From positions 1 through 64,000 of the forward strand of contig NZ_JAPNLJ010000026.1 in NCBI RefSeq assembly GCF_026627445.1: a DNA stretch of 64,000 nucleotides, read 5' to 3'. A program made the translations under genes and the position numbers. The DNA comes from Streptomyces sp. H27-H1 (GTDB lineage Bacteria > Actinomycetota > Actinomycetes > Streptomycetales > Streptomycetaceae). The notes under the pieces are model-generated. The model saw only the letters and a list, made by a program, of their open reading frames with translations, made no database searches and was not told the DNA's origin. Of the stretch, positions 35,695-44,143 are shown piece after piece (within the stretch, counting starts at the first letter, position 1; the number at the start of each line of letters is the position of its first letter).

Positions 35695-36830
35695 GCCCTT
35701 CGGCTCCCGCCTTCGCCGTCGTCGGCAATCCCGGCAACCGCCGGGTCGCCCTCTTCCAGGACGCCGTGCGCGCCGCCGGGCTGCCCGGGGCGCGGGTGGT
35801 TCCGTGGCTGGACGTGCTGGACGGCCGGGCCGTCTTCCGTCCGGGCGAGAGCGTACGGATCGACTCGCCCGGAGAGGACCCCGAGGTGGAGCGGCTGCTG
35901 CGCGGGGCCGCCGACACCACCAGGGTCGAGGGCACCGGACGCTGGTACCGCCGGTTCACCGCGGCCGTGCACGAAGTGGCGCAGGCGGTGCGGTCGGCCG
36001 GCGGCACGCTGTGGAGCGATCCGGACGAGCTCGGGGTGCTGTTCGACAAGCGGCTCTGCCACGGGGTGCTGGCGGCTGCCGGGACGCCCGTACCGGCCTC
36101 CCCGACCTCGGGCCCGGACGCGGTCCGCGACCCGGTGCGCGGCTGGGAGGACGTCCGGGCGGTGCTCACGCTCCCCGGCTTCCGGCGGGCGTTCGTGAAG
36201 CTCGCGCACGGCTCCTCGGCTTCCGGGGTGCTCGCGGTGGAGACGGGCGCGGGCGGCCGGATCCGCGCCACCACCTCCGTGGAGCGGACCTCCTCGGGGG
36301 CGCTGCACAACTCGCTGCGCCTGCGGCGGTACGAGGACGAGCGGGTGATCGGCGCCATCGTCGACGCCCTGGCCCCCGACGGCCTGCACATCGAGCGGTG
36401 GCTGGCGAAGGCTTCCCAGCAGGGGCGCGTGGCCGATCTGCGGGTGGTGGTCGTCGGCGGCCGGGCCACCCACGCCGTGGTCCGCACCGCCGCCGGTCCG
36501 CTGACCAACCTGCACCTCGGCGGTACCCGCGGCGATCTCGCGGCCACCGTCGCCGCCGTGACCGCGGCGGGGGGCCACTGGGAGAGGGACGCGCTCGCCG
36601 TCTGCGAGCGGGCGGCGTCCTCCTTCCCGCGCACGCTGTGCGTCGGGGTCGACCTGCTCCCCGCGCTCGGCTGGCGGAGTTTCGCCGTGGGCGAGGTCAA
36701 CGCCTTCGGTGACCTGCTGCCCCGGCTGACAGGACTGCCCGGCTCGCCCGCCGAGGGCCTGGACACCTATGCGGCCCAAGTGGCCGCCGTACGACGGGAT
36801 CAGCATGTCCGTGCCCCCGCCCGACCCTGA
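35691..36830 (+). CDS. STM4014 family protein (ATP-grasp-like)
   Basis: A 379-residue STM4014-family protein. The N-terminal part is a nucleotide-fold-like pre-ATP-grasp region (FAVVGNPGNRRVALFQ). The middle and C-terminal parts resemble ATP-grasp ligases: SDPDELGVLFDKRLCHGVLA, FVKLAHGSSASGV (ATP-binding Lys/Gly-loop), LHIERWLAKAS, and the acidic/Asn metal site VGVDLLP...FAVGEVNAFGD. This suggests ATP-dependent ligation or phosphorylation of a small substrate or peptide. Both ends are coupled to neighbours: ATGA with STM4015, one base from the STM4013 start. Substrate unknown. Confidence 0.85.
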   Translation: MSPSAPAFAVVGNPGNRRVALFQDAVRAAGLPGARVVPWLDVLDGRAVFRPGESVRIDSPGEDPEVERLLRGAADTTRVEGTGRWYRRFTAAVHEVAQAVRSAGGTLWSDPDELGVLFDKRLCHGVLAAAGTPVPASPTSGPDAVRDPVRGWEDVRAVLTLPGFRRAFVKLAHGSSASGVLAVETGAGGRIRATTSVERTSSGALHNSLRLRRYEDERVIGAIVDALAPDGLHIERWLAKASQQGRVADLRVVVVGGRATHAVVRTAAGPLTNLHLGGTRGDLAATVAAVTAAGGHWERDALAVCERAASSFPRTLCVGVDLLPALGWRSFAVGEVNAFGDLLPRLTGLPGSPAEGLDTYAAQVAAVRRDQHVRAPARP

Positions 36831-36831
36831 C

Positions 36832-37650
36832 ATGAACGAGGTCGTCGGCCGCGACGACCTGCTGCTCGTCACCCTCGACACGCTGCGCTACGACGTGGCC
36901 GCACGGCTGGCCGCCGAGGGGCGGATCCCCAACCTGGCGGCGCGGCTGCCCGGCGGGGTATGGGAGCGGCGGCACGCGCCCGGGAGTTTCACCTACGCCT
37001 CCCACCAGGCCATGTTCGCGGGCTTCCTGCCCACCCCCGACGGGCCGGGCCCGCATCCGCGGCTGTTCGCCGCCCGGTTCCCGGGCAGTGAGACCACCGC
37101 CGGGCGCACCTGGGTGTTCGACACCCCGGACCTGGTGTCGGGGCTGGCCGGGGCGGGCTATCGGACGGTGTGCGTGGGGGGCGTCGGCTTCTTCAACAAG
37201 GCGGCCGCGCTGGGCTCCGTACTGCCCGGGATGTTCCAGGAGTCGCACTGGGAAACGGAGTTCGGGGTGGCGTCGGCTACCTCCTTCGAGGCCCAGGTGT
37301 CCCGCGCCGAGCAGGTCGTGGCCGGGTTGCCGCACGACCGGCGGCTGTTCCTCTTCCTGAACGTATCGGCGATGCACCAGCCCAACTGGTTCCACTCGCC
37401 CGGCGCCACGGCGCGGGACGGGGACTCGTGGGAGACGCACGCGGCGGCGCTGGAGTATGTCGACCGGCACATCGGGCGGCTCTTCGACGCGATGCGCGCG
37501 CGCCGCCGCTGCTTCGCGATCGTCTGCTCCGACCACGGAACCACGTACGGGGACGACGGGTACACCGGGCACCGCCTCGCCCACGAGGCGGTCTGGACGG
37601 TCCCCTACGCGCAGTTCCCGTTGAACCACAAGGAGCCCCACCCCCGATGA
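36832..37650 (+). CDS. STM4013/SEN3800 family hydrolase (alkaline phosphatase superfamily)
   Basis: A 272-residue metal-dependent hydrolase of the sulfatase/phosphatase superfamily. The N-terminal metal motif is LLLVTLDTLRYDVA, a nucleophile-type Thr/Ser segment is GSFTYASHQAMF, and the C-terminal metal ligands are CSDHGTTYG and GYTGHRLAHEAVW. It would hydrolyse a phosphate or sulfate ester. I take ATG 36832, one base after the STM4014 stop and just ahead of the conserved core; in-frame ATGs at 36805 and 36769 are possible. Its stop overlaps the STM4012 ATG. It is likely cytoplasmic, having no signal peptide, so it acts on a pathway intermediate. Confidence 0.85.
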   Translation: MNEVVGRDDLLLVTLDTLRYDVAARLAAEGRIPNLAARLPGGVWERRHAPGSFTYASHQAMFAGFLPTPDGPGPHPRLFAARFPGSETTAGRTWVFDTPDLVSGLAGAGYRTVCVGGVGFFNKAAALGSVLPGMFQESHWETEFGVASATSFEAQVSRAEQVVAGLPHDRRLFLFLNVSAMHQPNWFHSPGATARDGDSWETHAAALEYVDRHIGRLFDAMRARRRCFAIVCSDHGTTYGDDGYTGHRLAHEAVWTVPYAQFPLNHKEPHPR

Positions 37651-38975
37651 ACTTCGACACCCCGTACGAGAGTTACGTGTACGCCTATCCGCACAAGACG
37701 GCGTACCGGCCGCTGCCCGAGCGGCCGGAGCTGCGCGGGCTGTGGGCGGGCCGGCCCAAGGACGCCCTCTCGCTCTACCTCCACATCCCCTTCTGCGAGG
37801 TGCGCTGCGGGTTCTGCAACCTGTTCACCCGGATCGGCGCGCCGGAGGGGCTGACCACGGCCTACCTCGACGCGCTGGAACGGCAGGCGAAGGCGGTCCG
37901 GGGCGCCCTGGGCGAAGAGGAGCCCGTGCGGTTCGCGGCGGCGGCCTTCGGCGGCGGGACGCCGACCTTCCTGACGGCGTCCGAGCTGGAACGGCTCTGC
38001 GATATCGCGGAGAAGGCCGCGGGCGCCGATCTGCGGGCGGCGCCGCTGTCGGTGGAGGCCTCGCCGGCCACGGCCACCGCGGACCGGCTCGCCGTCCTGG
38101 CCGACCGGGGCACGACCCGGCTCAGCCTGGGCGTGCAGAGCTTCGTGGCCGACGAGGCCCGCTCCGCCGTGCGTCCGCAGAAGCGGGCGGAGGTGGAGGC
38201 GGCCCTGTCGCGGATCCGGGACGCGGCGATACCGGTGCTCAACATCGACCTGATCTACGGCATAGACGGGCAGACGGAGGAGAGCTGGCGGTACTCCCTG
38301 GACGCGGCGCTCGCCTGGCGGCCGGAGGAGCTGTACCTGTACCCGCTGTACGTGCGCCCCCTGACCGGTCTGGGCCGGCGGCCGGCCGATGCCTCGTCCG
38401 CCGGGTGGGACGAGCAGCGGCTGCGGCTGTACCGGGCCGGGCGGGACCACCTGCTGGCCGCCGGGTACGAGCAGGTGTCGATGCGGATGTTCCGCCGCAC
38501 CGGGGCCCCCGAGGAGGGCGCCGACGACTACGCCTGCCAGACCGACGGCATGATCGGCCTCGGCTGCGGCGCCCGCTCCTACACGGCCGAGCTGCACTAC
38601 TCCTTCGACTACGCGGTCGACATGCGGCAGATCCGCACGATCGTCGACGACTACGTGCGGCGCCCGGAGGCGGACTTCGCGCGGGCCGAGCACGGCCGGT
38701 GGATCGACGCGCGGGAGGCCCGGCGCCGGCACCTGCTGCAGTCCCTGCTGCAGGCGTGCGGCATGCCCGTGAGCGAGTACCGGGAGCGGTTCGGGAGCGG
38801 TCCTCGGGAGGACTTCCCGGCAGAGCTGGCGGCCTTCGCGGAGCGCGGCTGGCTCGTGGACGACGCGGAGCTGCTGCGGCTGACCCCGGAGGGGCTGGCG
38901 CACTCGGACGCGGCCGGCCCGGCGCTGTTCTCGGCGGACGTACGGGCCACGATGGCCGCGTACGAGCGCAAGTGA
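37647..38975 (+). CDS. STM4012 family radical SAM protein (HemN/HemW-like)
   Basis: A 442-residue radical SAM enzyme. The cluster-binding Cys50-x3-Cys54-x2-Cys57 sits in LHIPFCEVRCGFCN, then AFGGGTPTFL (SAM glycine motif), LSLGVQSFVADE and LNIDLIYGIDGQT, all as in the HemN/HemW coproporphyrinogen-oxidase-like branch. The C-terminal 150 residues are a HemN-type lid with GLGCGARSYT. It lacks the extra N-terminal residues of true HemN, and the neighbours are not heme genes, so a radical step on the unknown substrate of this cluster is more likely than heme synthesis. Confidence 0.88.
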   Translation: MNFDTPYESYVYAYPHKTAYRPLPERPELRGLWAGRPKDALSLYLHIPFCEVRCGFCNLFTRIGAPEGLTTAYLDALERQAKAVRGALGEEEPVRFAAAAFGGGTPTFLTASELERLCDIAEKAAGADLRAAPLSVEASPATATADRLAVLADRGTTRLSLGVQSFVADEARSAVRPQKRAEVEAALSRIRDAAIPVLNIDLIYGIDGQTEESWRYSLDAALAWRPEELYLYPLYVRPLTGLGRRPADASSAGWDEQRLRLYRAGRDHLLAAGYEQVSMRMFRRTGAPEEGADDYACQTDGMIGLGCGARSYTAELHYSFDYAVDMRQIRTIVDDYVRRPEADFARAEHGRWIDAREARRRHLLQSLLQACGMPVSEYRERFGSGPREDFPAELAAFAERGWLVDDAELLRLTPEGLAHSDAAGPALFSADVRATMAAYERK

Positions 38976-39022
38976 CGGGGCCCGGGGCGGGGGCGGGGGC
39001 AGGGCCGCAGCCGCAGGCCCCG

Positions 39023-39916
39023 ATGGATCTGACCGTGCTCTACCGGGGCCCCCTGTCCTCGTGCGACTACGACTGTCCCTACTGCCCGTTCGCCAAGCGG
39101 CGGGACAGCCGGGAGCTGCTGACGGCCGACCGGGCCGCCCTGGAACGCTTCGCCGCCTGGGCGGCCGGGAACACCGGCGACCGGCTGTCCGTCCTGTTCA
39201 CCCCGTGGGGCGAGGGCCTGGTCCGCTCCTGGTACCGGCGCGCGCTGGTGGAGCTGTCGCACCTGCCGCACGTGCGCCGGGTCGCGATCCAGACCAACCT
39301 GAGCGGCCGTACCGGCTGGACCGCCGAGGCCGACCGGGACACGCTCGCGCTCTGGTGCACGTACCACCCGGGGCAGACCCCGTACGACCGCTTCCTGGGC
39401 AAGTGCCGGGAGCTGGCCGCCGCCGGGGTGCGGTTCAGCGTGGGCGTGGTCGGCCTGCCCGAACACCTCGCGGAGGCCCGCCGGCTGCGTGCCGCGCTGC
39501 CGCCCGAGGTGTACCTGTGGGTCAACGCGGCGGAGGGCCACGCGTACACCGATCCGGAGGCGGCCGACTGGACCGGCCTGGACCCGCTCTTCCCGTTCAG
39601 CCGGCACCCGCACCGCTCGGCGGGCCTGCCGTGCCGCACGGGCGCTTCGGTGATCTCCGTGGACGGGGCCGGCACGGTCCGCCGCTGCCATTTCGTCAAG
39701 GCGGAGCTGGGCAACCTCTACGACGGCTCCTACCGGGCCGCACTACGCCCGCGCGGCTGCCCCCTGGCGGTCTGCGACTGCCACATCGGCTACGTCCATC
39801 TGGAGACGCTCCCGCTCTACGACGTCTTCGCGGGCGGGGTCCTCGAGCGCGTCCCGGCGAGCGTCCCGGGCGGCTTCCCCACGGCCGTCCCCCTGGGACG
39901 GCCGGTCCGCAGGTGA
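39023..39916 (+). CDS. STM4011 family radical SAM protein
   Basis: A second, unrelated radical SAM enzyme of 297 residues. Cys14-x3-Cys18-x2-Cys21 is in SSCDYDCPYC, near the N-terminus; LFTPWGEGLV follows, then VAIQTNLSG. Near the C-terminus more Cys occur (LPCRTG, RRCHF, RGCPLAVCDCHIG), suggesting a SPASM-like auxiliary iron-sulfur cluster. That layout is common in enzymes acting on peptides or proteins. Family members begin at this ATG (MDLTVLYRGPL). A GTG at 38972 overlapping the STM4012 stop (GTGA) would add 17 Gly/Ala/Pro residues and may be the translated start. Last gene of the cluster. Confidence 0.86.
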   Translation: MDLTVLYRGPLSSCDYDCPYCPFAKRRDSRELLTADRAALERFAAWAAGNTGDRLSVLFTPWGEGLVRSWYRRALVELSHLPHVRRVAIQTNLSGRTGWTAEADRDTLALWCTYHPGQTPYDRFLGKCRELAAAGVRFSVGVVGLPEHLAEARRLRAALPPEVYLWVNAAEGHAYTDPEAADWTGLDPLFPFSRHPHRSAGLPCRTGASVISVDGAGTVRRCHFVKAELGNLYDGSYRAALRPRGCPLAVCDCHIGYVHLETLPLYDVFAGGVLERVPASVPGGFPTAVPLGRPVRR

Positions 39917-40267
39917 GCCAAAAGCGGTGAGCCGGGACCACGGCGGACGGTCGGGTGGGCGGCTGGGAGAGCGGACAGGCGGGCGGCCGGGTCTGTGGGC
40001 GGGCAAAGCGTAAGGAAATTTACCGGCGGTCACCTGCGGTTCTCGCACATGGCGATCGCGCAGTGTTCACACGGAGTTAACGACGCAAACGGTGGTCGGC
40101 GCGGCTCCAGACGATGGAATCCGCAGGTGAACAGCTCTTGACCTGCGGATCTCGCAGGGATTCCATTCGGCCCGGGAGCCACCGAACCAGATTTGCTCAC
40201 CACCGCCTCGGAGGCGATACCGCTCCCGCGCTCACTCACCGCATCTGCCGATCGGAACACCGCACCG
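39917..40267. promoter_or_regulatory. Permease control region with repeated motif
   Basis: A 350-bp gap. CACCTGCGGTTCTCGCA (40031-40047) recurs as GACCTGCGGATCTCGCA (40140-40156), and an inverted copy TCCGCAGGTG lies at 40120-40129. The last two can form a hairpin with TGGAATCC/GGATTCCA as outer arms (40115-40165). This looks like a multi-site operator or a folded leader for the downstream permease. No leader peptide or known riboswitch was recognised. Confidence 0.45.
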
Positions 40268-41698
40268 ATGACTGACACGATCAGCGCCCCTCAGGCCCTG
40301 TCCCCCGCCACCGGGCCTGTGCCCCAGAAGCTCAAGCGTTCCATCGGCGTTGTCGGTGGAACCCTGCTGACCCTCTCGTGCGTGACACCGGCCTCGACCC
40401 TCTTCGTCGTGGTCCCCGACCTGTTCTCCAGCCTCGGCACCTGGACCGCGTTCACCATCGCGATCGGCTCCCTGCTCTGCATCGGTGTCGCGTTCTGCTA
40501 CTCGGAGCTGGGCACCCTCATCCCCAGCGCCGGCGGCGAGTACGCGATGGTGTCCACCATGTCCGGCCGGCTCGCGGGCTGGCTGGTGTTCGTCCTGTCC
40601 CTGCTGGTCGTGATGATCGTGCCGCCCGTGATCGCCATGGGCACCGCCGACTACCTCGCCCCCGTCATCGATGTACCGGCCCCGGCCGCCGGTGCCGGGG
40701 TGATGCTGCTCGCGACCCTCGCCGGTCTCCTCGACCTGCGGGCCAACGCCTGGATCACCGGCGTCTTCCTCGTCCTGGAGGTCATGGCGGCCGGGCTCGT
40801 CGCCGTACTCGGCTTCGCCCACAGCGAGCGGGGCGCGGACGCCCTCGTCCACGGCTCCGTGGCGGCGGAGGCCGGCGGTACGTCCACCGTCACCGCGATG
40901 ATGGTCGTCTCCGGGCTCGCCGTCGCACTGTTCATCACCCAGGGGTTCTCGACCGCCGTCTACCTCTCGGAGGAGCTGGAGAACCCGCGCCGCAACGTCC
41001 CGCGGACCGTGCTGGCCACCCTCGCCATCTCCACCGCCGTCATCCTGCTCCCCGTCATCGCCATCACCATGGGTGCCCCCGACCTGGCGGCCCTGACCTC
41101 CGGCGATCTCGGCGCCATGGTGACCGCCTGGTCCAACTCGGCCGTCGGCACCTTCGTCAGCCTCTGCGTGGCCCTCGCCATCGTCAACGCGGGCATCGTC
41201 ATGGTCATCCAGAACTCCCGGGTGCTGTTCGCCTCCGCCCGGGACAAGGCCTGGCCCGGGCCGGTCAACTCCGCGCTCTCGCGGCTCGGCCGGTTCGGCT
41301 CCCCGTGGGTGGCCACCCTGCTCGTCGGCATCCCCGGCGCGGCGATGTGCTTCGTCAATCTGGACACCCTCTACGGGGTCACCGGGGTCTCCGTGACCGG
41401 CATGTACCTGCTGGTCGCGGTGGCCTCGCTGTTCAGCCGCCGCGGGGCGCACCGTGACACGGCCGCCTGGCGGATGCCGCTGTGGCCGGCCGTCCCGGTC
41501 GTGCTGATCCTGGTGTTCGCGTACATCCTGATCCAGCAGGAGACCCAGTACCTGCTGTGGACCGGCGGGATCACCGCCGTCGCCACCCTGTACTGGGCGC
41601 TGTACCTGCGCCCCCGCAAGGACACCCGCTGGCTGGTCACCATCCCGGTGGACGAGGACGAGGACGACGCGTCTCCGGCCGCGGCTCCCGCCCTGTAG
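40268..41698 (+). CDS. APC-family amino acid permease
   Basis: A 476-residue 12-helix transporter of the amino acid-polyamine-organocation superfamily. The first helix has GGTLLTLSCVTPASTLFVV; then LGTLIPSAGGEYAMVSTM (conserved loop with PSAGGEY), FSTAVYLSEELENPRRNVPR and FASARDKAWPGP. The start is ATG 40268; an upstream in-frame ATG at 40193 lacks support. The acidic tail ends DEDEDDASP. The gene is monocistronic: a perfect 18-bp-arm hairpin follows. Substrate unknown. Confidence 0.9.
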   Translation: MTDTISAPQALSPATGPVPQKLKRSIGVVGGTLLTLSCVTPASTLFVVVPDLFSSLGTWTAFTIAIGSLLCIGVAFCYSELGTLIPSAGGEYAMVSTMSGRLAGWLVFVLSLLVVMIVPPVIAMGTADYLAPVIDVPAPAAGAGVMLLATLAGLLDLRANAWITGVFLVLEVMAAGLVAVLGFAHSERGADALVHGSVAAEAGGTSTVTAMMVVSGLAVALFITQGFSTAVYLSEELENPRRNVPRTVLATLAISTAVILLPVIAITMGAPDLAALTSGDLGAMVTAWSNSAVGTFVSLCVALAIVNAGIVMVIQNSRVLFASARDKAWPGPVNSALSRLGRFGSPWVATLLVGIPGAAMCFVNLDTLYGVTGVSVTGMYLLVAVASLFSRRGAHRDTAAWRMPLWPAVPVVLILVFAYILIQQETQYLLWTGGITAVATLYWALYLRPRKDTRWLVTIPVDEDEDDASPAAAPAL

Positions 41699-41715
41699 CA
41701 CCGCCGGGGAGCGCG

Positions 41716-41751
41716 AGCGGGGGCCACGGGTTCGAACCCGTGGCCCCCGCT
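41716..41751. terminator. Bidirectional terminator
   Basis: A 36-bp perfect palindrome with 18-nt arms, left arm AGCGGGGGCCACGGGTTC. It lies between the convergent permease (+) and oxidoreductase (-) and would stop transcription from both sides. Confidence 0.85.
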
Positions 41752-41777
41752 CCCGCGCGCTCCCGCCGCGTGCGGGG

Positions 41778-42809
41778 TCAGTCCCCCACGCGGATCACCA
41801 CCTTGCCGAAGGGTGCGTCCTCGGCGTAGCCGCGGTAGGCCTCGTGGGCTTCCTCGAAGGGGAGCACCCGGTCCAGCACCGGCCGCAGTCCGTGCGCCGC
41901 GATCGCCGTGTTCATCGACTCGAACTGCGTCCGGCTGCCGGCGAACACGCGCCGGATGGTCGCGAGGCTCGACGCGTACGCCTCGTGCGAGATCTCGATC
42001 CCGGACTTCGCCGCACTGGCAGTGATCAGCAGGGCGATCTGCCCGTACAGCGAACTGGCCCGCACCGACTCCTCGATGGTGTCGGGCCCGCCCGTCTCCA
42101 CCACCAGGTCGGCGCCGCCACCGGTCAGCTCCCTTACGGTGGAGCCCCATTGGGGTGTCCGTACGTAGTTCACCACCGCGTCGGCTCCCAGCGCCCTCAG
42201 CCGCTCCTCCTTCTCCTCGCCCGATGTCGTGGAGACGACCCGGCAGCCCAGTAGTTTCGCGAACTGCACCGCGAAGAGCGCGACCGGACCGGTGCCGAGG
42301 GTGAGCACGCTCCGGCCCGCCGGTGGCGCTCCGCCCTCCCCACCGGTCAGCGCGTTCCAGGCGGTGACCGCCGCGCACGGCAGGGTCGCCGCTTCCTCCC
42401 AGGTCAAGTGGTCCGGGACGCGGACCGCCCACTGCTCGTCGAGTACGGCGTACTCCGCGAGCATGCCGTCGAAGGTGCAGCCGGGCTGGGCGACCAGCTC
42501 GGGGGTGATCCTTCCGTCGCGCCAGTGCGGGAAGTAGGCGCAGGAGACGCGGTCGCCGATCGCGAACCGGGTCACCGCCTCCCCCACGGCGACCACCTCG
42601 CCCGCGCCGTCGCTCAGCGGGATCACGCCGGGCGCGGCGGACAGCGGGTAGCGCTCGTGCAGGATCAGCAGGTCCCGCCTGTTCAGAGAAGCGGCCCGGA
42701 CGCGGACCACGATCCCGGTCGGCCCGGCCGGGGCCGGGCGCGGCCCGCCGCCGTCCCGCAGGACGATGCCCTCGATCTTGCCGAACGTCTCCAGGTGGTA
42801 CGCGCGCAT
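41778..42809 (-). CDS. Zinc-independent-type NAD(P) MDR alcohol dehydrogenase/quinone-reductase-like
   Basis: A 343-residue medium-chain dehydrogenase. The N-terminal GroES-like domain has VRVRAASLNRRDLLI and VIPLSDGAGEVVAVG; the Rossmann part has TLGTGPVALFAVQFAKLLG and GADLVVETGG. The catalytic zinc Cys and the four-Cys structural lobe are absent, so it belongs to the quinone-reductase-like subgroup. ATG 42809 follows GGAGG. It is divergent from an XRE regulator 116 bp away, which probably controls it. Confidence 0.87.
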   Translation of the reverse strand: MRAYHLETFGKIEGIVLRDGGGPRPAPAGPTGIVVRVRAASLNRRDLLILHERYPLSAAPGVIPLSDGAGEVVAVGEAVTRFAIGDRVSCAYFPHWRDGRITPELVAQPGCTFDGMLAEYAVLDEQWAVRVPDHLTWEEAATLPCAAVTAWNALTGGEGGAPPAGRSVLTLGTGPVALFAVQFAKLLGCRVVSTTSGEEKEERLRALGADAVVNYVRTPQWGSTVRELTGGGADLVVETGGPDTIEESVRASSLYGQIALLITASAAKSGIEISHEAYASSLATIRRVFAGSRTQFESMNTAIAAHGLRPVLDRVLPFEEAHEAYRGYAEDAPFGKVVIRVGD

Positions 42810-42925
42810 CTTCGCCTCCGGTGGGTCCCGTGTCCGATGACGCCGATGCTCCGGGGCCGGGACACGCGCGGCAATTCCCTCCGGGGAATGGCGGACTCCG
42901 CCGGGTCGGCCGTTAGAAAGGGGGC

Positions 42926-43828
42926 ATGGCCACCACCGCTGCCGCATCCCCCTCTTCCGCCGAACCGCCCCCGTTCGCCCGCGAGATGCGCCGGCGGCGG
43001 TCGCTTCGGCGGATGAGCCAGCTTGAGCTGGCCAACCTCGCCGGGACCACGCAGCGCCACCTCAGCTTCATCGAGAGCGGCCGGTCGATGCCGGGCCGGG
43101 CGATGGTGGTCCGGCTGGCCGAATCCCTGGGGCTGACCCTCCGGGAACGCAACTCCCTGCTGCTCAGCGCTGGTTACGCGCCCGTCTACGCGGAGTCGGC
43201 GCGGGACGCGACGAGCATCGGGCCCGCCATGGAGGCGCTGCGCTCCATCCTGACCGGCCACCTCCCCTACCCGGCGGTCGTGGCCGGGCCCCGCGGTGAA
43301 CTCGTCCTGGCGAACGCCGCGTTCGGCGTGCTCACGCAGGGCGCGGCCGCGCGCCTGCTGGAGCCGCCCGTGAACGTATTGCGGCTCGCCCTGCATCCGG
43401 AGGGCATGGGCCCACGGGTGGTGAACCTGGCGGCGTGGGGCCGGCACATCACCGAGAGCCTGCGGGCACGGGCCGCGGCCCACCCCGACCCCGGACTCGA
43501 CCCGCTGATCGAGGAGCTGACCGGCTACCTGCCGGCCCCCACCCCGGCGGCGGCCTCGTCTGCGACGCCGGTCTCCGCCTCGACCCCTGGCCCCGCTCCC
43601 ACTCCCGCTCCCGCTCCCGACGAGCACCTGGGCTTCGCGGTACCGCTGCGACTGCGCACTCCCGAGGGGGAGCTGCGGCTGCTGACCACGCTGACCTCCT
43701 TCGCCACCGCCGTGGACGTGACCCTCGCCGAGCTGCACCTCGAGGCGTTCCTGCCCGCCGACGAGGCGACCGCCGAGCTGCTGCGACGCCGCGAGGAGGC
43801 CCGGACGGCGACCGGCCCCCGCCGCTGA
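42926..43828 (+). CDS. XRE regulator with MmyB-like ligand domain
   Basis: A 300-residue regulator: Cro/CI-type HTH (about 20-75; SQLELANLAGTTQRHLSFIE) followed by an MmyB-like PAS-type domain (about 95-290; YPAVVAGPRGELVLANAAF, VNVLRLALHPEGM). An Ala/Pro/Thr-rich insert (PAPTPAAASSATPV...) splits it at about 200-230. In Streptomyces such proteins typically control a divergent oxidoreductase gene, exactly the arrangement seen here with the 41778-42809 gene. The bound ligand is unknown, possibly a fatty acid. Confidence 0.9.
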   Translation: MATTAAASPSSAEPPPFAREMRRRRSLRRMSQLELANLAGTTQRHLSFIESGRSMPGRAMVVRLAESLGLTLRERNSLLLSAGYAPVYAESARDATSIGPAMEALRSILTGHLPYPAVVAGPRGELVLANAAFGVLTQGAAARLLEPPVNVLRLALHPEGMGPRVVNLAAWGRHITESLRARAAAHPDPGLDPLIEELTGYLPAPTPAAASSATPVSASTPGPAPTPAPAPDEHLGFAVPLRLRTPEGELRLLTTLTSFATAVDVTLAELHLEAFLPADEATAELLRRREEARTATGPRR

Positions 43829-43865
43829 GGGCCACCGCGCCGTCCCGAATGGTGGAACGGATGTC

Positions 43866-43893
43866 TTGCCCTCGGTCGCCATTCGTCTATGCT
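43866..43893 (+). promoter_or_regulatory. Candidate promoter of the Cys-Cys leader/rodanese transcript
   Basis: TTGCCC (43866-43871) and TATGCT (43888-43893) are spaced by 16 bp. The predicted start point falls at or next to the ATG at 43901, so the leader peptide mRNA would be leaderless, as is usual for such attenuator peptides in actinobacteria. Confidence 0.5.
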
Positions 43894-43900
43894 CCGCGCC

Positions 43901-43948
43901 ATGGCCGTCACCCAGCGCCTCCTGTCGCGCTCCTGTTGTCCCCGCTGA
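43901..43948 (+). CDS. Putative Cys-Cys leader peptide upstream of rodanese gene
   Basis: A 15-residue open frame, MAVTQRLLSRSCCPR, about 195 bp upstream of the rodanese start. Two consecutive Cys codons just before the end are what is expected of cysteine-responsive leader peptides of actinobacterial sulfur genes, where ribosome stalling at low charged tRNA-Cys alters expression downstream. A well-spaced promoter puts the transcript start at its ATG. Arg residues around the Cys pair also fit this class. It is too short to be proved by sequence alone. Confidence 0.55.
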   Translation: MAVTQRLLSRSCCPR

Positions 43949-44143
43949 CGCCCGCCTGCGCCGAAACCCTCCCGCACCCGGCGCCGCATCGCCCCGGTGC
44001 ACGCCGCTGCCCCGCCGTAGCCCCCGTATCCCCGCATGCCGCCGCGCCGCCTTCCCGTACCGCCCGTAGCCCGCTTGGCGCCGTGCAGCCGCCCCCCACC
44101 CCGCCCCGGCGGCCCCCCACCCCTTCGAAGGAGCCCGTCCGTC

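Noticed and set aside
37647..38975. Heme biosynthesis HemN/HemW
   Set aside because: The sequence has the HemN-like fold, but the gene is embedded in the STM4011-4015 cluster and matches the STM4012 family better; no other heme genes are present.
41725..41743. A GGTTCGAACC word that looks like a tRNA T-arm
   Set aside because: It is the centre of a 36-bp perfect palindrome between two convergent genes; there is no acceptor stem, anticodon arm or D-arm around it. It is a terminator.
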